64,000 nucleotides of DNA from Emergomyces orientalis (taxonomy: Eukaryota; Ascomycota; Eurotiomycetes; Onygenales; Ajellomycetaceae), in NCBI GenBank assembly GCA_002110485.1, contig MOWL01000067.1, positions 3,162,001-3,226,000 on the forward strand, given 5' to 3'. Positions 1-10,950 of this stretch are shown here, piece by piece. Position 1 is the first letter of the stretch; the number at the start of each line of letters is the position of its first letter. Under the pieces are notes generated by a model. The model saw only the letters and a list, made by a program, of their open reading frames with translations. It had not been told where the DNA came from and ran no database searches. Position numbers and translations under genes: made by a program.

Positions 1-1589
1 CAGATTTCGGCTGTGCGCGACGTCTCGAGAAGGAGAGCAGTCGGATGAAGACTTCAATGGGTACACTCGAATATACTGCACCGTAAGTATATCTATATTC
101 GTGTCGAACATGATATTAAAGTGTGGAACGCATAATTGACATTCCACAAACCAGCGAGGTACCACAATCAACATCCTCGGGCAACGGAAAAGGATACACA
201 AAAGCGGTCGACATGTGGTCGTTAGGATGCCTCACAGTCGTACTGCTGACCGGTGGATCGCCGTTCACTGATCAAGAAACAGGCCAATATTCCCAAGACA
301 TGGCCCGAAACTGCGATCTCAGCACCCTCGAGCAGGAGAAAGATTGGCAGCGCGTGGGTCTAAGCGCGAAAGATTTCGTCCGCAAGCTCTTGATCCTAGA
401 CGAAGATGCTCGCATGACGGCCAGCCATGCCGTGTCGCACATGTGGTTTACAAGCCCGGTTTACAAAAAGGAGATGGAGGAGTTGTACGAGCGGGCAGAG
501 AAACAGTGGAGACCAAAGGAGCATCAGGTCGTGTCCCACGAAAATATCGACGACCGCGCGAGTGCGAACAGCCTCACGTTATGGAGAAAAGCGAGTGAGA
601 CGCCGCTGGAGTGGCCGTATAAACCGTATCCAAAACATGTTCATGAGATTATTTACCCGGGGAGGAACGCAGTGAAACAGCTGGGGAGAGAGGTTTTACC
701 GTGCGTGGATACGAAAAAGGAACGGAGAATTTATCCGTACGAAGATGGTGGGCAGGCACCAGAGCGTGCCGGTTCGATTACATTTTCGGAAATGGAAATG
801 GCGCCCGAAAACTGTCGTATCTTATCACCATCGGAGATAGGAGTACGAGAAGATAAGGATGAGGATGGGGTCGAGAAAGCGGAGGCGCGTGGTACTAACC
901 CAGTAGTGCTAGAAAGTTCCTCTGAGCCGCCACATCCTAAAAATGATACCAATAACAACAGCGGTCTGGCAGAAGAAACGAATGGATCCCGCATCCGTAT
1001 GCCCTTCAGTCCGGATGCATGGAATGAAGAACGAAAACTTCCCGACCAGCACGACCGGCGACCCGAACCCATCTCGATATTAACAAGAGGCCCAAAGACA
1101 GTGCACGTGGATCAACTGGCAAACACGCCACTCATGCCACAGCTGCCCAGTACATCATACCTGCAGCCATTGAAAATGGGACGCGATGGGTTCAAGCCTA
1201 TAACGCACCAAAGAAACAACAAGAACAAAAACGACACCATATCGATCAAAAATATAGCACCACCAGACCCGAAAGTGTACGGTTACGCCGGTTTTGCACG
1301 AGGAATTCGCATATGTGGGGCATACAGGAGCAACGAGAATAGCAAGAATAACAACCATAACGATGGCAGCGGCGGCGATCGCGATAGCGATATAAATAAT
1401 AAGAATGATGGTGGCAACGATGATGATAATGGGAAACAATCTTCTTCCCCGTCGGCTAGCCCGAGGAAGACAAAACGCAGCATCTATGACTTCTTGGAGG
1501 ACGAAGACGACGAGGTCTACGAGGAGATCGATGATCGTATTTCGGGAACGATGAGAAGGATCGTGTATGGGGAGCGGGAGGGGCTTTGA
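1..1589 (+). CDS. Serine/threonine protein kinase, C-terminal part (5' end outside window)
   Basis: The gene enters from the left edge in mid-kinase domain. Bases 3-82 encode the DFG motif (DFGCARRL) and the activation segment up to GTLEYTAP. An intron at 83-154 (GTAAGT..CCAG) follows, and exon 155-1589 restores the canonical APE motif as TAPEVPQ. A closer AG at 120-121 would give a 39-nt intron and would break the APE, so I rejected it. Subdomain IX follows as AVDMWSLGCL, then the C-lobe. After the kinase domain comes a tail of about 350 residues that is hydrophilic and Asn/Asp/Lys-rich and ends in an acidic patch (DFLEDEDDEVYEEIDD). About 504 residues are visible. Known from the family: ATP-dependent phosphorylation of Ser/Thr. 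The motif style fits the CAMK group (Rad53/Mek1-like), but the deciding N-terminal half, including any FHA domain, is not in the window. Confidence 0.85.
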
Positions 1590-4457
1590 AGGGGAGCGAC
1601 AAAGGCGGGCTCAGTAGGGGGGAGAGCTTCAAGTTGGCAAGGATTTATCGGTTGATGTATAGCTTACATGTATATCATTATTGGGAGATTCTAGGAAGGT
1701 GAAGGAGACGTACGGATAGTCGTTCTGAAATCTGGCTTTGGAACGATATAGCGTTATAGGCATGGCGGATTTTGGGGATGACGCGGGTAAACGGGAGACT
1801 TTGTGATTTCTTTCACTGGTTGTCCTTTTCGCCCTTTTTTATTATTATTTTCTTCTCGTATCTGTTTATTCTTATTCCCCTGTGGTGTTTCTGTGTTCTC
1901 AGAGGTGAATATAAAAACGGCAAATGGTGGAGCATATAGTGTGGAGAGCTTGAAAACTTTGACAACGACAGTTATGTATCAAAAATGATGGTACAAAGAG
2001 TAGGGAATATGACCATCTATCATAATGCGTAGGTAAATAGTAAGAAATATCTGAAAATTAGCAGATAGGGTTTCTTTTTTTGGGGGTGCGGGTTGATTGA
2101 TATAAAGGAGAGCAGAAGAATGAGCTAAATTGATCTTAGAAAAACAGAACTTAATCGCCATGTAGAGTACTGATCGATGAAGGGAGTTCGGAGAAATAAC
2201 ACGCTCTGTATAACTTCTAGTAGCTGGCGCAGTCAATATGTCATGAGAGGAAATTTTTTATTTTAAAAAGTTTATAGTCATTCGGATTCTTCCTGGTCCA
2301 ATTTCATATGGTGAGCGAACATCGTCAAAACGTCGTGATGCGTACCACAAGAGCAAAACCAAGGTGCGTGGGATGGAAGCAGGAATGACTTGGCAGAGTC
2401 GGATTTGACAGTGAACCGATACATGAAAAAGTCAGCGGGCTTTGCTATAAAGGGCAAGGGGAAGAGGCGGTATATTCGGAGTATATCATTAGTTCTTCAG
2501 ACAAGCTCTTCCGCATGGCAGTTGATGTAGGAGCCAAAGGCAAAATGCGCTGTACATAGGGTCTTTCCTGTGAAACCAAAAAAAAAGTGAGGAGCTGCAT
2601 GATTCTCCTCTGATTATCGTCTGATGCGTTGCCTTGGATTTCCATCAAGGGGTGGGGAGGGGGAAACCAAATAGCGGAGGGGGGGATACATAGCCGTAGT
2701 ACACCTCCAGGGCTACACCGAGTTTCATCCCACTACTTCCTCCCCCGCTCTCTCAATGAAAAACATAACCTAACAACACCAACATTAACAGGACGAACAT
2801 CTAACTTGGAAGGAGATGTACAGCAGAACTTGAGAAAGTCACTCCCCCCTGTATGTTTGCAGGAAAAAGGGTGGATTCAACTGCACAATGCGGATAAACG
2901 CCAGTTAAAACTGGCAAAACACTCATGCGTGCCCCACAAGGTAAATGGGTTCATTTTTAGGTATGCAGCGCAGTGTGGTGCCCGACATATAGGCATCATG
3001 TGATTTGATGAGGTGCGTTCTCCGCTGTCACGGATATGGTGTGCGGTACATGTACATGTACCGTCAGTGGAAGAGGTCTCTGAAGGATAAGATTCACCAT
3101 ATCATCCTTCGATTACGGCTCGCGGGGAGAAGTAGAAAGAAGAGCGGAATTGTTAGACGAGGTATTTGCAAAAATAATGAAAGAAAAGCCTCAAAGATAG
3201 CCCACACTAGCCCCCCCGGCCCGCTTGGGCTGTGGTTCCATGCATGTTGCTATTTTCATGCCATACAATGCATGTCTCTAAATACACATCAGGCGCAAGG
3301 CAGTTTCACCGCCCAAACTGCGTTGCAATTGGGGAGTGTCGTTGATTACTGCAAAAAATTGCATAATTTCTCTCTCCGCCTAGCGACAGTCAACTTGTTG
3401 GGAGTAGAGGGCAGTGCATAAACTCTGCATGATACAGGGAGCCAGCACTTTGCATTTGAGATGAACCCCCAACATGTTGTTTGGTAGATAAGGGCGCCGA
3501 CGCACGGACATATATCTAGGAACCTGGGGGGAGGGGCGAGACAAAGTTGACATTGATGAGAGGGAGGGAAAACAAGAGGGGGTTGCCCAATTGCATATGC
3601 AGAAGCTACAGTTGCAGATGAAGCTGATTTCAGTATCTGCAACTGTTATGATTTGCCCTGCTTTCTCCCACCTCTTTCAACCCGCCTCCCTCACCCGCTC
3701 TTTTGTTTTGACGGTGTGCTCAGTTGTAGATATACCATAGCTTGGAAGATATAAGAGTGAAAGTGGGAAGCAATGTGTATTCTAGGCTTATCTAAGGAAA
3801 ATCTGCCACGGGTATCTTCATAGAAGTAAAATCAAGTAAGATATGTAGAGGAACAGTCGGAGGAAAATGAAAAATGAAGGAGAAAAGTGTTTCCCAACTC
3901 CCCCGACATGCAGGTTTCAGAGATTGTGTTAGAACCCCAGGTTCAAGTTTGGTGGTGGAAGGTTGTGCAGCTTAATAAGTTAGCGCAGCCGTTGATTGGC
4001 CAGCGACACCGCGCCATTACCGGGATACTTCAACATGAAAAAGAACACGAACTCTCCACGCTAAAACGCGCCCGGACACGGCTTACGACACGCGCCCCTT
4101 GCGCCGTTTTCAAGTTCCTGCGGGAAACCTCGGATTGGTGTGGGTTAGGGTGGGTTTGGTTAGGATTGGATCGAGGAGTGAGTGAGGCACGACTTCTTTT
4201 CGCTTCTGGCAAAGTAATTTCGCAATAAGCTGTCACCAAAAAAGCCCCCTATTTTTTAATAAAAATTTAAAAAATATACCCGGTTCGGCCTGGGAGACAA
4301 CAGCAGCATCGCGTTTTATCATAAACCTTGGCATCCCATTCAAACCCATTATATCAGATCGTTGGGGATAATTGTAAATTCACCAGAACTCTCTCTTCAT
4401 CATGTCTTTACCCAGTGACCACTAGCCCAGAAAACGGCCTCCAAAAACCCCGAAACA
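1590..4457. other. Intergenic, no gene seen
   Basis: The longest open frames here are 138 codons or fewer (for example 3005-3421 plus). They lack homology I recognise and lack plausible splice partners, so I do not call them. The stretch should contain the 3' ends of the kinase gene and of the convergent HNH gene. A G/T-rich run near 4138-4165 contains one TTAGGG. Confidence 0.6.
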
Positions 4458-5765
4458 TCAGACTTTCCGTCTTCCCTCAGGCAGCCCATGGCCCTCATCG
4501 CCTTCCTTGATATCCTCCCATTCCTGGATGATCCGATCAATAATTTCACCCATACCGGATGCATTTAAAATCTCGGCCACCCTCCAATGGCATTCTAATA
4601 AGTCTCGGGAAGGAGGTGTGACGTCTTCGGCCCCTTCTGCATTCCGCATTGTAATCTTTCGGTCAGGTGGCAAGAACGTCGTCTGCTCAGCAGGATACCC
4701 CAAGTAGGTTTTAAAGTTTTAGACGTGCGGGGTTTCCTAATAACAACAATTACTTCCCATCAGGAACCTTGTAAAAAACGTTCCTCGGGGAAAATCGTGT
4801 TTTGTTCATACTGTAGGCTCGAAAGCACAGCGAAACTTTCCGAATTGCTTACGCATTATGTCCCTCAATGTCAGTCCATTCGACGGATCATTAATGTTTC
4901 CTGCATGCATACCAGTCCGCCGTAAAGATGGGAAGCAACGGAACAAGGTCTCCCAGATATTCGCGGCATCTTTTTCGCCCTGCACCAAATTAACATTTTA
5001 TTTCAAGAAGAGTTATGGGTTGTTTTTTGCCCTGGGTGTGGGGGGATAGGAAGGGATGTACCGAAATACCACGCCATGAGGCGTAGGCGAAAGGGATTAT
5101 GTGTGCTGCCTCTGCATCTCCGTACATAACATCGGAAGGCTGATTGATGCTCTTCCAGTGGCCGAAATCCATCTGTTTTGTTACCACGCAACGGTACCCA
5201 TCTCGACCAAGGCACGTTTCACGGAAATGAAGAGTACGCGACTGCGGATCGGGTAAGCTAGCGGCAATGAGCTCTGCGTTTCTCTTACGCTTGATGAAAG
5301 GAGATTCGGTCACAGAAGTTACGGCAGTCAGGGCCTTCACTTTGGCGAAAAATTTACACCTTTGATCAACCAAGGTAGGGCGGGTAAATATATATATTAT
5401 AAAAATAAAAATAAAATCTGTACTTACTGGGTTGCAAAAGCCCAGATGTCAAGTTTGCAAAAAACGTTATAGAGTGCCTCATCGTCATCATTGCAGCTCT
5501 CCACGTCGTGAATAAGAGAATCGACACCTTCTGTCAGGAGCCAATCAAGAAACGCGTTTAAGCAGGGTATTAATTTATTGCCCGTGCGCTTTGTATGAGC
5601 CCGCTGGCCAGGGACATAGCGGCTAATGCGATCTCTAGCCTTGTTAATTCTACGCTCCCGAGATTCAGGACTTTCTTGTATGGTTGACATCCCTGAGAGC
5701 AATGTCTCGACTGAGAGCTGTCGGCTTGAACGAGCAGGCTCTGCACTCTCGTCTTTGGTATTCAT
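4458..5765 (-). CDS. Fungal HNH-endonuclease-domain protein, interrupted by an in-frame stop
   Basis: Four exons on the minus strand fit a fungal HNH-domain protein: 5765-5428, 5359-5062, 4979-4812 and 4736-4458. Introns are 68, 82 and 75 nt with GT..AG ends. Exon 1 is a helical leader. Exon 2 carries the core (YRCVVTK, then AEAAHIIPFAY), and exon 3 supplies the later part of the HNH core (NINDPSNGLTL). Exon 4 holds the conserved C-terminal segment (LLECHWRVAEILNASGMGE). The family pattern around the exon 3/4 join is PH-Y-x-x-KTY. Here the frame reads ETPHV, then TAA at 4721-4719, then NFKTYLGYP, with the same frame open for 86 more codons. Translation would stop after about 273 of some 365 residues, leaving the HNH core but losing the conserved tail. 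Cellular role is unknown; the family is common and multi-copy in moulds. It is either a recent pseudogene, a truncated product or a sequencing error. Confidence 0.75.
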
Positions 5766-5938
5766 TGTGGCGATGCGGCGCGACCGACGTGGGTGGAAGC
5801 CCTTTGAAACCTTGGATTTAGGAATGGTTATGAGTCCTGGTCTTTTTGAAAAATTGTGGCGGCTATATCCCTACTAACATGTGATGGTGGTGAGGAATTT
5901 GAACCTGAAATTTAAAAAAAAAAAAGGAATTTTGTTCC

Positions 5939-5959
5939 AAAAAAAAAAAAAAAAAAAAA
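5939..5959. repeat. Poly-A tract
   Basis: An uninterrupted run of 21 A lies just upstream of the HNH gene, with a shorter A12 run about 14 bases before it. It is a simple repeat prone to length variation. Confidence 0.9.
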
Positions 5960-6340
5960 CAGACAACAGAAAACAGAAACAGAAAAGAATGAAAATGTTG
6001 ATGCCGGGCAACAACAGCAATAATCCGTTCGCGCGGGAACACATTGAAAATCCACAAGCTCAGAGAAACAAATGGAGGAGTTCAATTATATCCATTTGAG
6101 TTATTTATGAAATAATCATTCATAGAGGTATGTAGGCTTAAGAACGTGACTGTGCAGAGCTCAAATCACACAGAGGAATGACTCACATAAAGAACAGTAG
6201 GTTATAGTGAATTGGGGATAGAACATGTCATGACAAAGTGATAATGGTAACTGTCAGTCTGTCCTGTCACAGAGGTAGATAAAGAGAGAGACAGGAATAG
6301 TAGCTAGTGATGATGTAGAGACTGCATTCAAGTGGGGCAA

Positions 6341-6353
6341 GGGGGGGGGGGGG
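6341..6353. repeat. Poly-G tract
   Basis: A run of 13 G lies in the intergenic region. Its length is likely to be unstable and uncertain. Confidence 0.9.
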
Positions 6354-6750
6354 TTTGAGGGTTGCAAAACTGCCGTTAGCCTGGGAGTCTGTCTGGGATA
6401 AGGTCATGCAAAGGAGGTCGGGTTAGTTAGCGGAAGGCCCACCCTCTTGGTCATATGATGGTCAGCTGACCATGACTAATGGCTGCCCCCGTTGAGGTAT
6501 CCTCTAGGTATCCCCGTCAGGTCTTGCCCTCTCCCAGCAGCAGAGCATATAGAACTAACTACACACACAGTGCAAGAGCTACGTGGTTGGTAGTCCGTAC
6601 TACACCTCAAATTGCTGATACATGTTTTCCTCAGTGCCTACCTACCTAGCTAGATACTACCTAGGTAGGCATCAAACATATTATTTGTACTGTACAGTAA
6701 CCTTTGGGACTACAAGCACAATTACTTCGTCGCCAAGGAAATGCTCAATC

Positions 6751-6770
6751 ATAATAATAATAATAATAAT
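6751..6770. repeat. (AAT)n microsatellite
   Basis: About seven ATA/AAT units stand in tandem in intergenic DNA. Confidence 0.9.
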
Positions 6771-8146
6771 CTCCCCCCATCGATTGTGAGATTGTGAGAT
6801 TGTTTCGCGGTAATGGCGCTTTGGGGGCGTTCCTCGGCGTTATTTTGGCAGCAAATTGCAAACCTGTGCCTGGAATGTGTGGGGACCAGCCACAGGAGAG
6901 AAAAGGGCGGAATCCACCAATTGGCCAGTACAGTAATAACTCCGCCCTGCTGGTTGGCGGTTGGTCAGTTCGATGCTGCTCTGAGAACTCGCAGCATCAG
7001 AAGTTCCTGATTCCACCCCCCCCTCCCCAAAATAAAGATAAAGATAAAAATTAAAAAAAAGTGACCGGTAGCATTTCCCAGTAATTCTGAAACTCGTTCC
7101 TGTATGCCAGATTCTGCAAGGCGAAAATAAAAATAAAAATAAAAATATCGTGCATGAAACCTGCAGTTAGTCACCTTGCCATATACCGTTTGTCTGTCAA
7201 TCAACGCAGCGTAACCTTACCAGATGAACCAATCAAGGCAGAACGACCAAGAGAAGCGTCCAAGAACCGAAAAACACGAACTGCAATTCTTGATTAAGGT
7301 GAGCCAGGGATGTTGTGCAAACTGGGTTTTGTACCGCGCGAGGAGGAGGAAAACAAAAAGAGAGGTGAAGCTAAGACAGTCCAAGGGGTCAAGCCATATA
7401 AACTGGGTGAAATAAGAACGGGCCTTCTTGTGTTGAATTTGAGTGGATGGGCAAGACAAAGAACTGGCTCCACCTGGAATAATTTGCTGGTATCCGCGTG
7501 GTCATCTGGAGGACTCACAAGTAGCCTTTAGTTCCCTCTGGTGCCCGTTGAAAAGGGTCAGGGTCAGTGCCACTTAACTGTAGCTGGTTAGTGGGCGTAT
7601 TTTAGTAGCCCATGTTAGCCTCTCTTTGTGGGCGGCGTGACCCAGGGCTGCCCAGGTCTCGCCTGTTGTGTCTTTTTTTTCTTTCTTTTTTCCCACTTCT
7701 CCCCCCCCCCCATCAATCCTGACAAACCAACCTTCCTCTCCCTCCCGTCCATGTTTTCCCATCTCCCCAACAAACCCCCGTCAAAAACCACAAAAAACCA
7801 CCCTCCATCACACCATCCCGCTCGTTCCCCTCCACAACCAACTGTCGCAACATCTACTACGATCGGTTACCCGAAGCGCATAACCACCTTCCACCGCTGT
7901 GCCAATTTTCTGCATCGGATTTGGCCCAGTTTCCATCGATAAACCCACACGGCGCAACCGCCAGAGCGAACTCTTTCACTTTGAAAGGGCCGCCTTGCAG
8001 TTGTTGCCTGTCAACCCACCACTCATAAAACCAACAACAACAACAACCACTACCCCCTTCTTAAACCATTAAAAACCCCTTCCTGGGCACACTCGTGAAA
8101 ATAAATTACTCAGCCAATAAATCAATCAATCAAAAACAAACCCACC

Positions 8147-9133
8147 ATGCTCCTCCCATCCGCCCTCTCCTGCGAGTCGCGCCAATACCAATGCCCAACG
8201 CGCTCCCGCTTCGCCACAAGCCGTCTCTTCCCTTCAACCCCGCCAGCCTCTGACGATGGATTTATCGCCGGAAACGGCCTGCTGGGCACCTGTCGCGCCC
8301 TACAATCCCTCCTAAACACCTCACCTGCACCCTCGCCGCAACGCAGCGCCGGCGCCGGCGCCGGTGTCGCAAAGCCAGCGCAACAACGACTACGAAGCCC
8401 GTTACATGTCGTGCGACCGCAGCCTGGAGCCACGCGGGCGCAGAAGGTCGTGAAGAAGCAGGCGCAGAGGGTGGTGCCAACTAGGGGGGTTAATAAGCGG
8501 CGAAGAGATGTTTATGAGGATGATAGTGATCGGGAGAATAGTGTTGGAGGGGATGGGTTTGGGCTTGGGTTTTCGACACCGAAAAGGCGCAGGCGCGCGC
8601 CGGAAGAGTTACCGTTAGGTCTTATGAGGGCAGATTTTCGATCGTTGGAAGTGTTGCACGAGGAGGAGGAGGAGAGGGTGGAACGGTTGTCGTCGCGAAC
8701 ACGATCGCTGGGATTGTCGCTGTCGCAGTCACTTTCGCCAGAGGCGAGGAGGCGAAGGAGGGGCTGCAATGGGAATGATGAGAGGTGTGGATGTGATGGT
8801 GGGGAGGGATCGCGATTGGGTGATGGTGGCGACGAAGACGACGATGTTGTTGATGATGATGATGATGATGAAGTCTCCTCTTCTACTATTATTACTTCCG
8901 GTTCAGATTCAGATTGGACAAGTGAGGATGATAAAAGGCTAGTGGAGCTAGTGCTGGAGAAATTGAAGCTTTCGAAGCGGGATTGGAACGAATGCGCGCG
9001 CAAGATGGGGAAGGATAATGATTGTGTTGGAAGGCGTTGGAAAGCGCTTGTTGGGGAGGGGAATGTTGGATTACGGAGGGGTCGACGGATGGCTAGGAGT
9101 CGCATCCATGAGAGTTGGAGGTGTGATGGTTGA
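8147..9133 (+). CDS. Myb/SANT-like nuclear protein, function unknown
   Basis: This is a single uninterrupted frame of 328 codons starting at an ATG with a good context (cccaccATG). The N-terminal two thirds is low-complexity and basic: Ala/Pro/Gly-rich around residues 56-75, likely nuclear-localisation clusters KRRR at 117-120 and PKRRRR at 145-150, and a conserved-looking PEELPLGLMRADF at 152-164. A poly-Asp tract (about 230-241) precedes a C-terminal domain at about 255-305. There the tryptophans at 257, 280 and 298 have the 18-23 residue spacing of a Myb/SANT helix-turn-helix (DWTSEDDKRL..RDWNEC..VGRRWKAL). This suggests a DNA- or chromatin-binding protein in the nucleus, but I cannot name a target or pathway. 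A 500-nt CT/CA-rich leader precedes it. It stands alone, with the gene-poor tract downstream. Confidence 0.8.
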   Translation: MLLPSALSCESRQYQCPTRSRFATSRLFPSTPPASDDGFIAGNGLLGTCRALQSLLNTSPAPSPQRSAGAGAGVAKPAQQRLRSPLHVVRPQPGATRAQKVVKKQAQRVVPTRGVNKRRRDVYEDDSDRENSVGGDGFGLGFSTPKRRRRAPEELPLGLMRADFRSLEVLHEEEEERVERLSSRTRSLGLSLSQSLSPEARRRRRGCNGNDERCGCDGGEGSRLGDGGDEDDDVVDDDDDDEVSSSTIITSGSDSDWTSEDDKRLVELVLEKLKLSKRDWNECARKMGKDNDCVGRRWKALVGEGNVGLRRGRRMARSRIHESWRCDG

Positions 9134-9360
9134 AACTTTTTTTTTCATTCTCTCTTGTTTTTTACATATATGTTTTACAAGAGATACCTGCGCTGGATCC
9201 TTGAGTGTGGATTCTTACATCGCCTTTACTGATTCTGATGCGCGGTTGCCCATCTCTTTTATTCCTTTATTTTTTCGCAACATACTTTACAAACTTGGGT
9301 GTTTTCTTTCTTTATCATTTTTTCTAGCTCTTTCAGGCGCGATTGGGGGTTTCACTGGAA

Positions 9361-9380
9361 TGGATGGATGGATGGATGGA
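9361..9380. repeat. (TGGA)5 microsatellite
   Basis: Five perfect tetranucleotide units run into a GGGA-rich tail, 230 bases after the Myb-like stop codon. Confidence 0.9.
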
Positions 9381-9863
9381 GGGAGGGATGGGACGAAAAA
9401 TATCCCTGGTGGGATTTTCTAGGGGCGCGTGTGCGGCATCTTGATTATGCGATGCGACCTCTTTTTCCTTTCTTGATATCGCTTTTTTACTTTCCTTTTT
9501 AACCCTTATCTTTGTCTCTGGTGATTGATATTCCACCTTTCGATATATCTACCCGTGGGCTTCCCGAGCACTAACCAACAACAACTATTCAAACTATAGC
9601 CAACCAAGAAGGAGAAAACACCACGGCCAGCAGATACCCATTGTCTTGCTTTCCTTGATATCCAGTTTCAATTTCACTTCTTCTTGCCATCGTCCTTTTT
9701 TTTCCCTTTGTTATATATTACTTTTACTTTTCTTTGTTTCGCTGAGTCCTTCCTTTTCACACGCCTCTTCTTCTTCCTGTTCTTCTTATCCCATTTCCAT
9801 TTTCTTGGTCTTGTATTGTATCTAATAATTTTTTTTTTCATTTTCGCCCTTGCTTTTCTTTTC

Positions 9864-9883
9864 TTTTTTTTTTTTTTTTTTTT
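9864..9883. repeat. Poly-T tract
   Basis: About 20 consecutive T occur inside a wider T/C-rich region (about 9680-9900). Confidence 0.9.
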
Positions 9884-10950
9884 CACTTACTCCCATATCT
9901 AATTCCATGTATTATATTTAACAAGCGGGGGATTTTAACAAACTCATGTCCCTGAAATCTGAATTTTATGTATGTATCTGACCTCATGGGTCGATCGATC
10001 GATCAGTCTTCTCTAAACGAAGAGAAATGAATCAAAATAAATTAAGGAGCACAATATATTATGTGTTTTCAAAATATCTCCGTCTTTTCCCCCCATTCAT
10101 CGCATATTTCTACCGTTTATCATACACCATCTGTACCGGATTTTCGTGCGATGACATATGTTACGTATGGCGCCTGACACTGAAAAAAAGGGTTGGGGCC
10201 GCTAAAGACAAGGCCCGCCCGTCCCCGACCGCCTGGATGCTTTGGAATGCCCCATCCATGGATGTTTGTTTCTTCGTTTCAGAACCACTCAACAAAGCGA
10301 GTTAAATGATTAACTAACTTACCAGGATACCACCACAACCGTCAACGACAACTACGACGTGTAACTAACTACAACAACATGTTCACTAGCGAAACTATTG
10401 ATGGGGCATCACGGTTTCATCGACCAATTCCCCCGGGAATAAACAGTTATTATTTACTGTACGAATGAATTGGGGTGAATGACATATATATATATATTTA
10501 CTCTAGGAGGTTCCGGTTGCCCGCATCGCGTATCAACCGACGCACATTGCTGTGAATTTTGCTGGCCTTTGCAGCGTTAGCCGCACCTGACAAAAAGAAG
10601 ATCTACCCTCCAATTGTGAATTTTTCATCTGGAGATGGCATAGGGTGGGATGGGGATAGGCATGTCGACTAAGCCCACCCCGTCCATCACTGTTCAGACA
10701 GTTATATGCTGGAGGGTGTCTTCTGTGGGGTTTGTTAGGACGCTGTTATTGTGAATTAGGTTGGGGGGAAGGAGGAGGAGAGGGGGGGGAATCAGCTTCA
10801 TGGCCTGATGAATGGTTTACTTGTTGCCAACTTGCCTATACTTACAGGGCTTTCTATTTAATCTTTTTTTTAATTTTAATCTTGTGGGGTGAATCGATAC
10901 GTTTTCCCCAAGAGAGATGGGCGAGAGGGGAATGGGGCCTGTGATTAACC

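Larger units (their letters stand above)
5766..8146. other. Divergent intergenic region between the HNH and Myb-like genes
   Basis: This 2.4 kb lies between two divergently transcribed genes. It contains several simple tracts: A21 at 5939-5959, G13 at 6341-6353, (AAT)n at 6751-6770 and AAAAT-type runs near 7120-7146. It also contains an imperfect inverted repeat around 6637-6671 and a CT/CA-rich stretch from about 7640 to 8146 that looks like a long promoter and 5' leader for the Myb-like gene. No open frame is convincing. Confidence 0.55.
9134..10950. other. 3' flank of the Myb-like gene and intergenic sequence
   Basis: The stretch is T-rich with several simple repeats: (TGGA)5 at 9361-9380, T20 near 9864-9883 and (TA)n near 10484-10496. 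Open frames are short or low-complexity, and no gene is supported. Confidence 0.55.

Noticed and set aside
83..121. A 39-nt intron in the kinase gene
   Set aside because: It keeps the frame but destroys the APE motif; the acceptor at 154 gives TAPEV and a normal 72-nt intron.
4138..4165. Telomere-like GGTTAGGGTGGG stretch
   Set aside because: Only one exact TTAGGG unit is present in a generally G/T-rich run, which is not enough to call an interstitial telomere.
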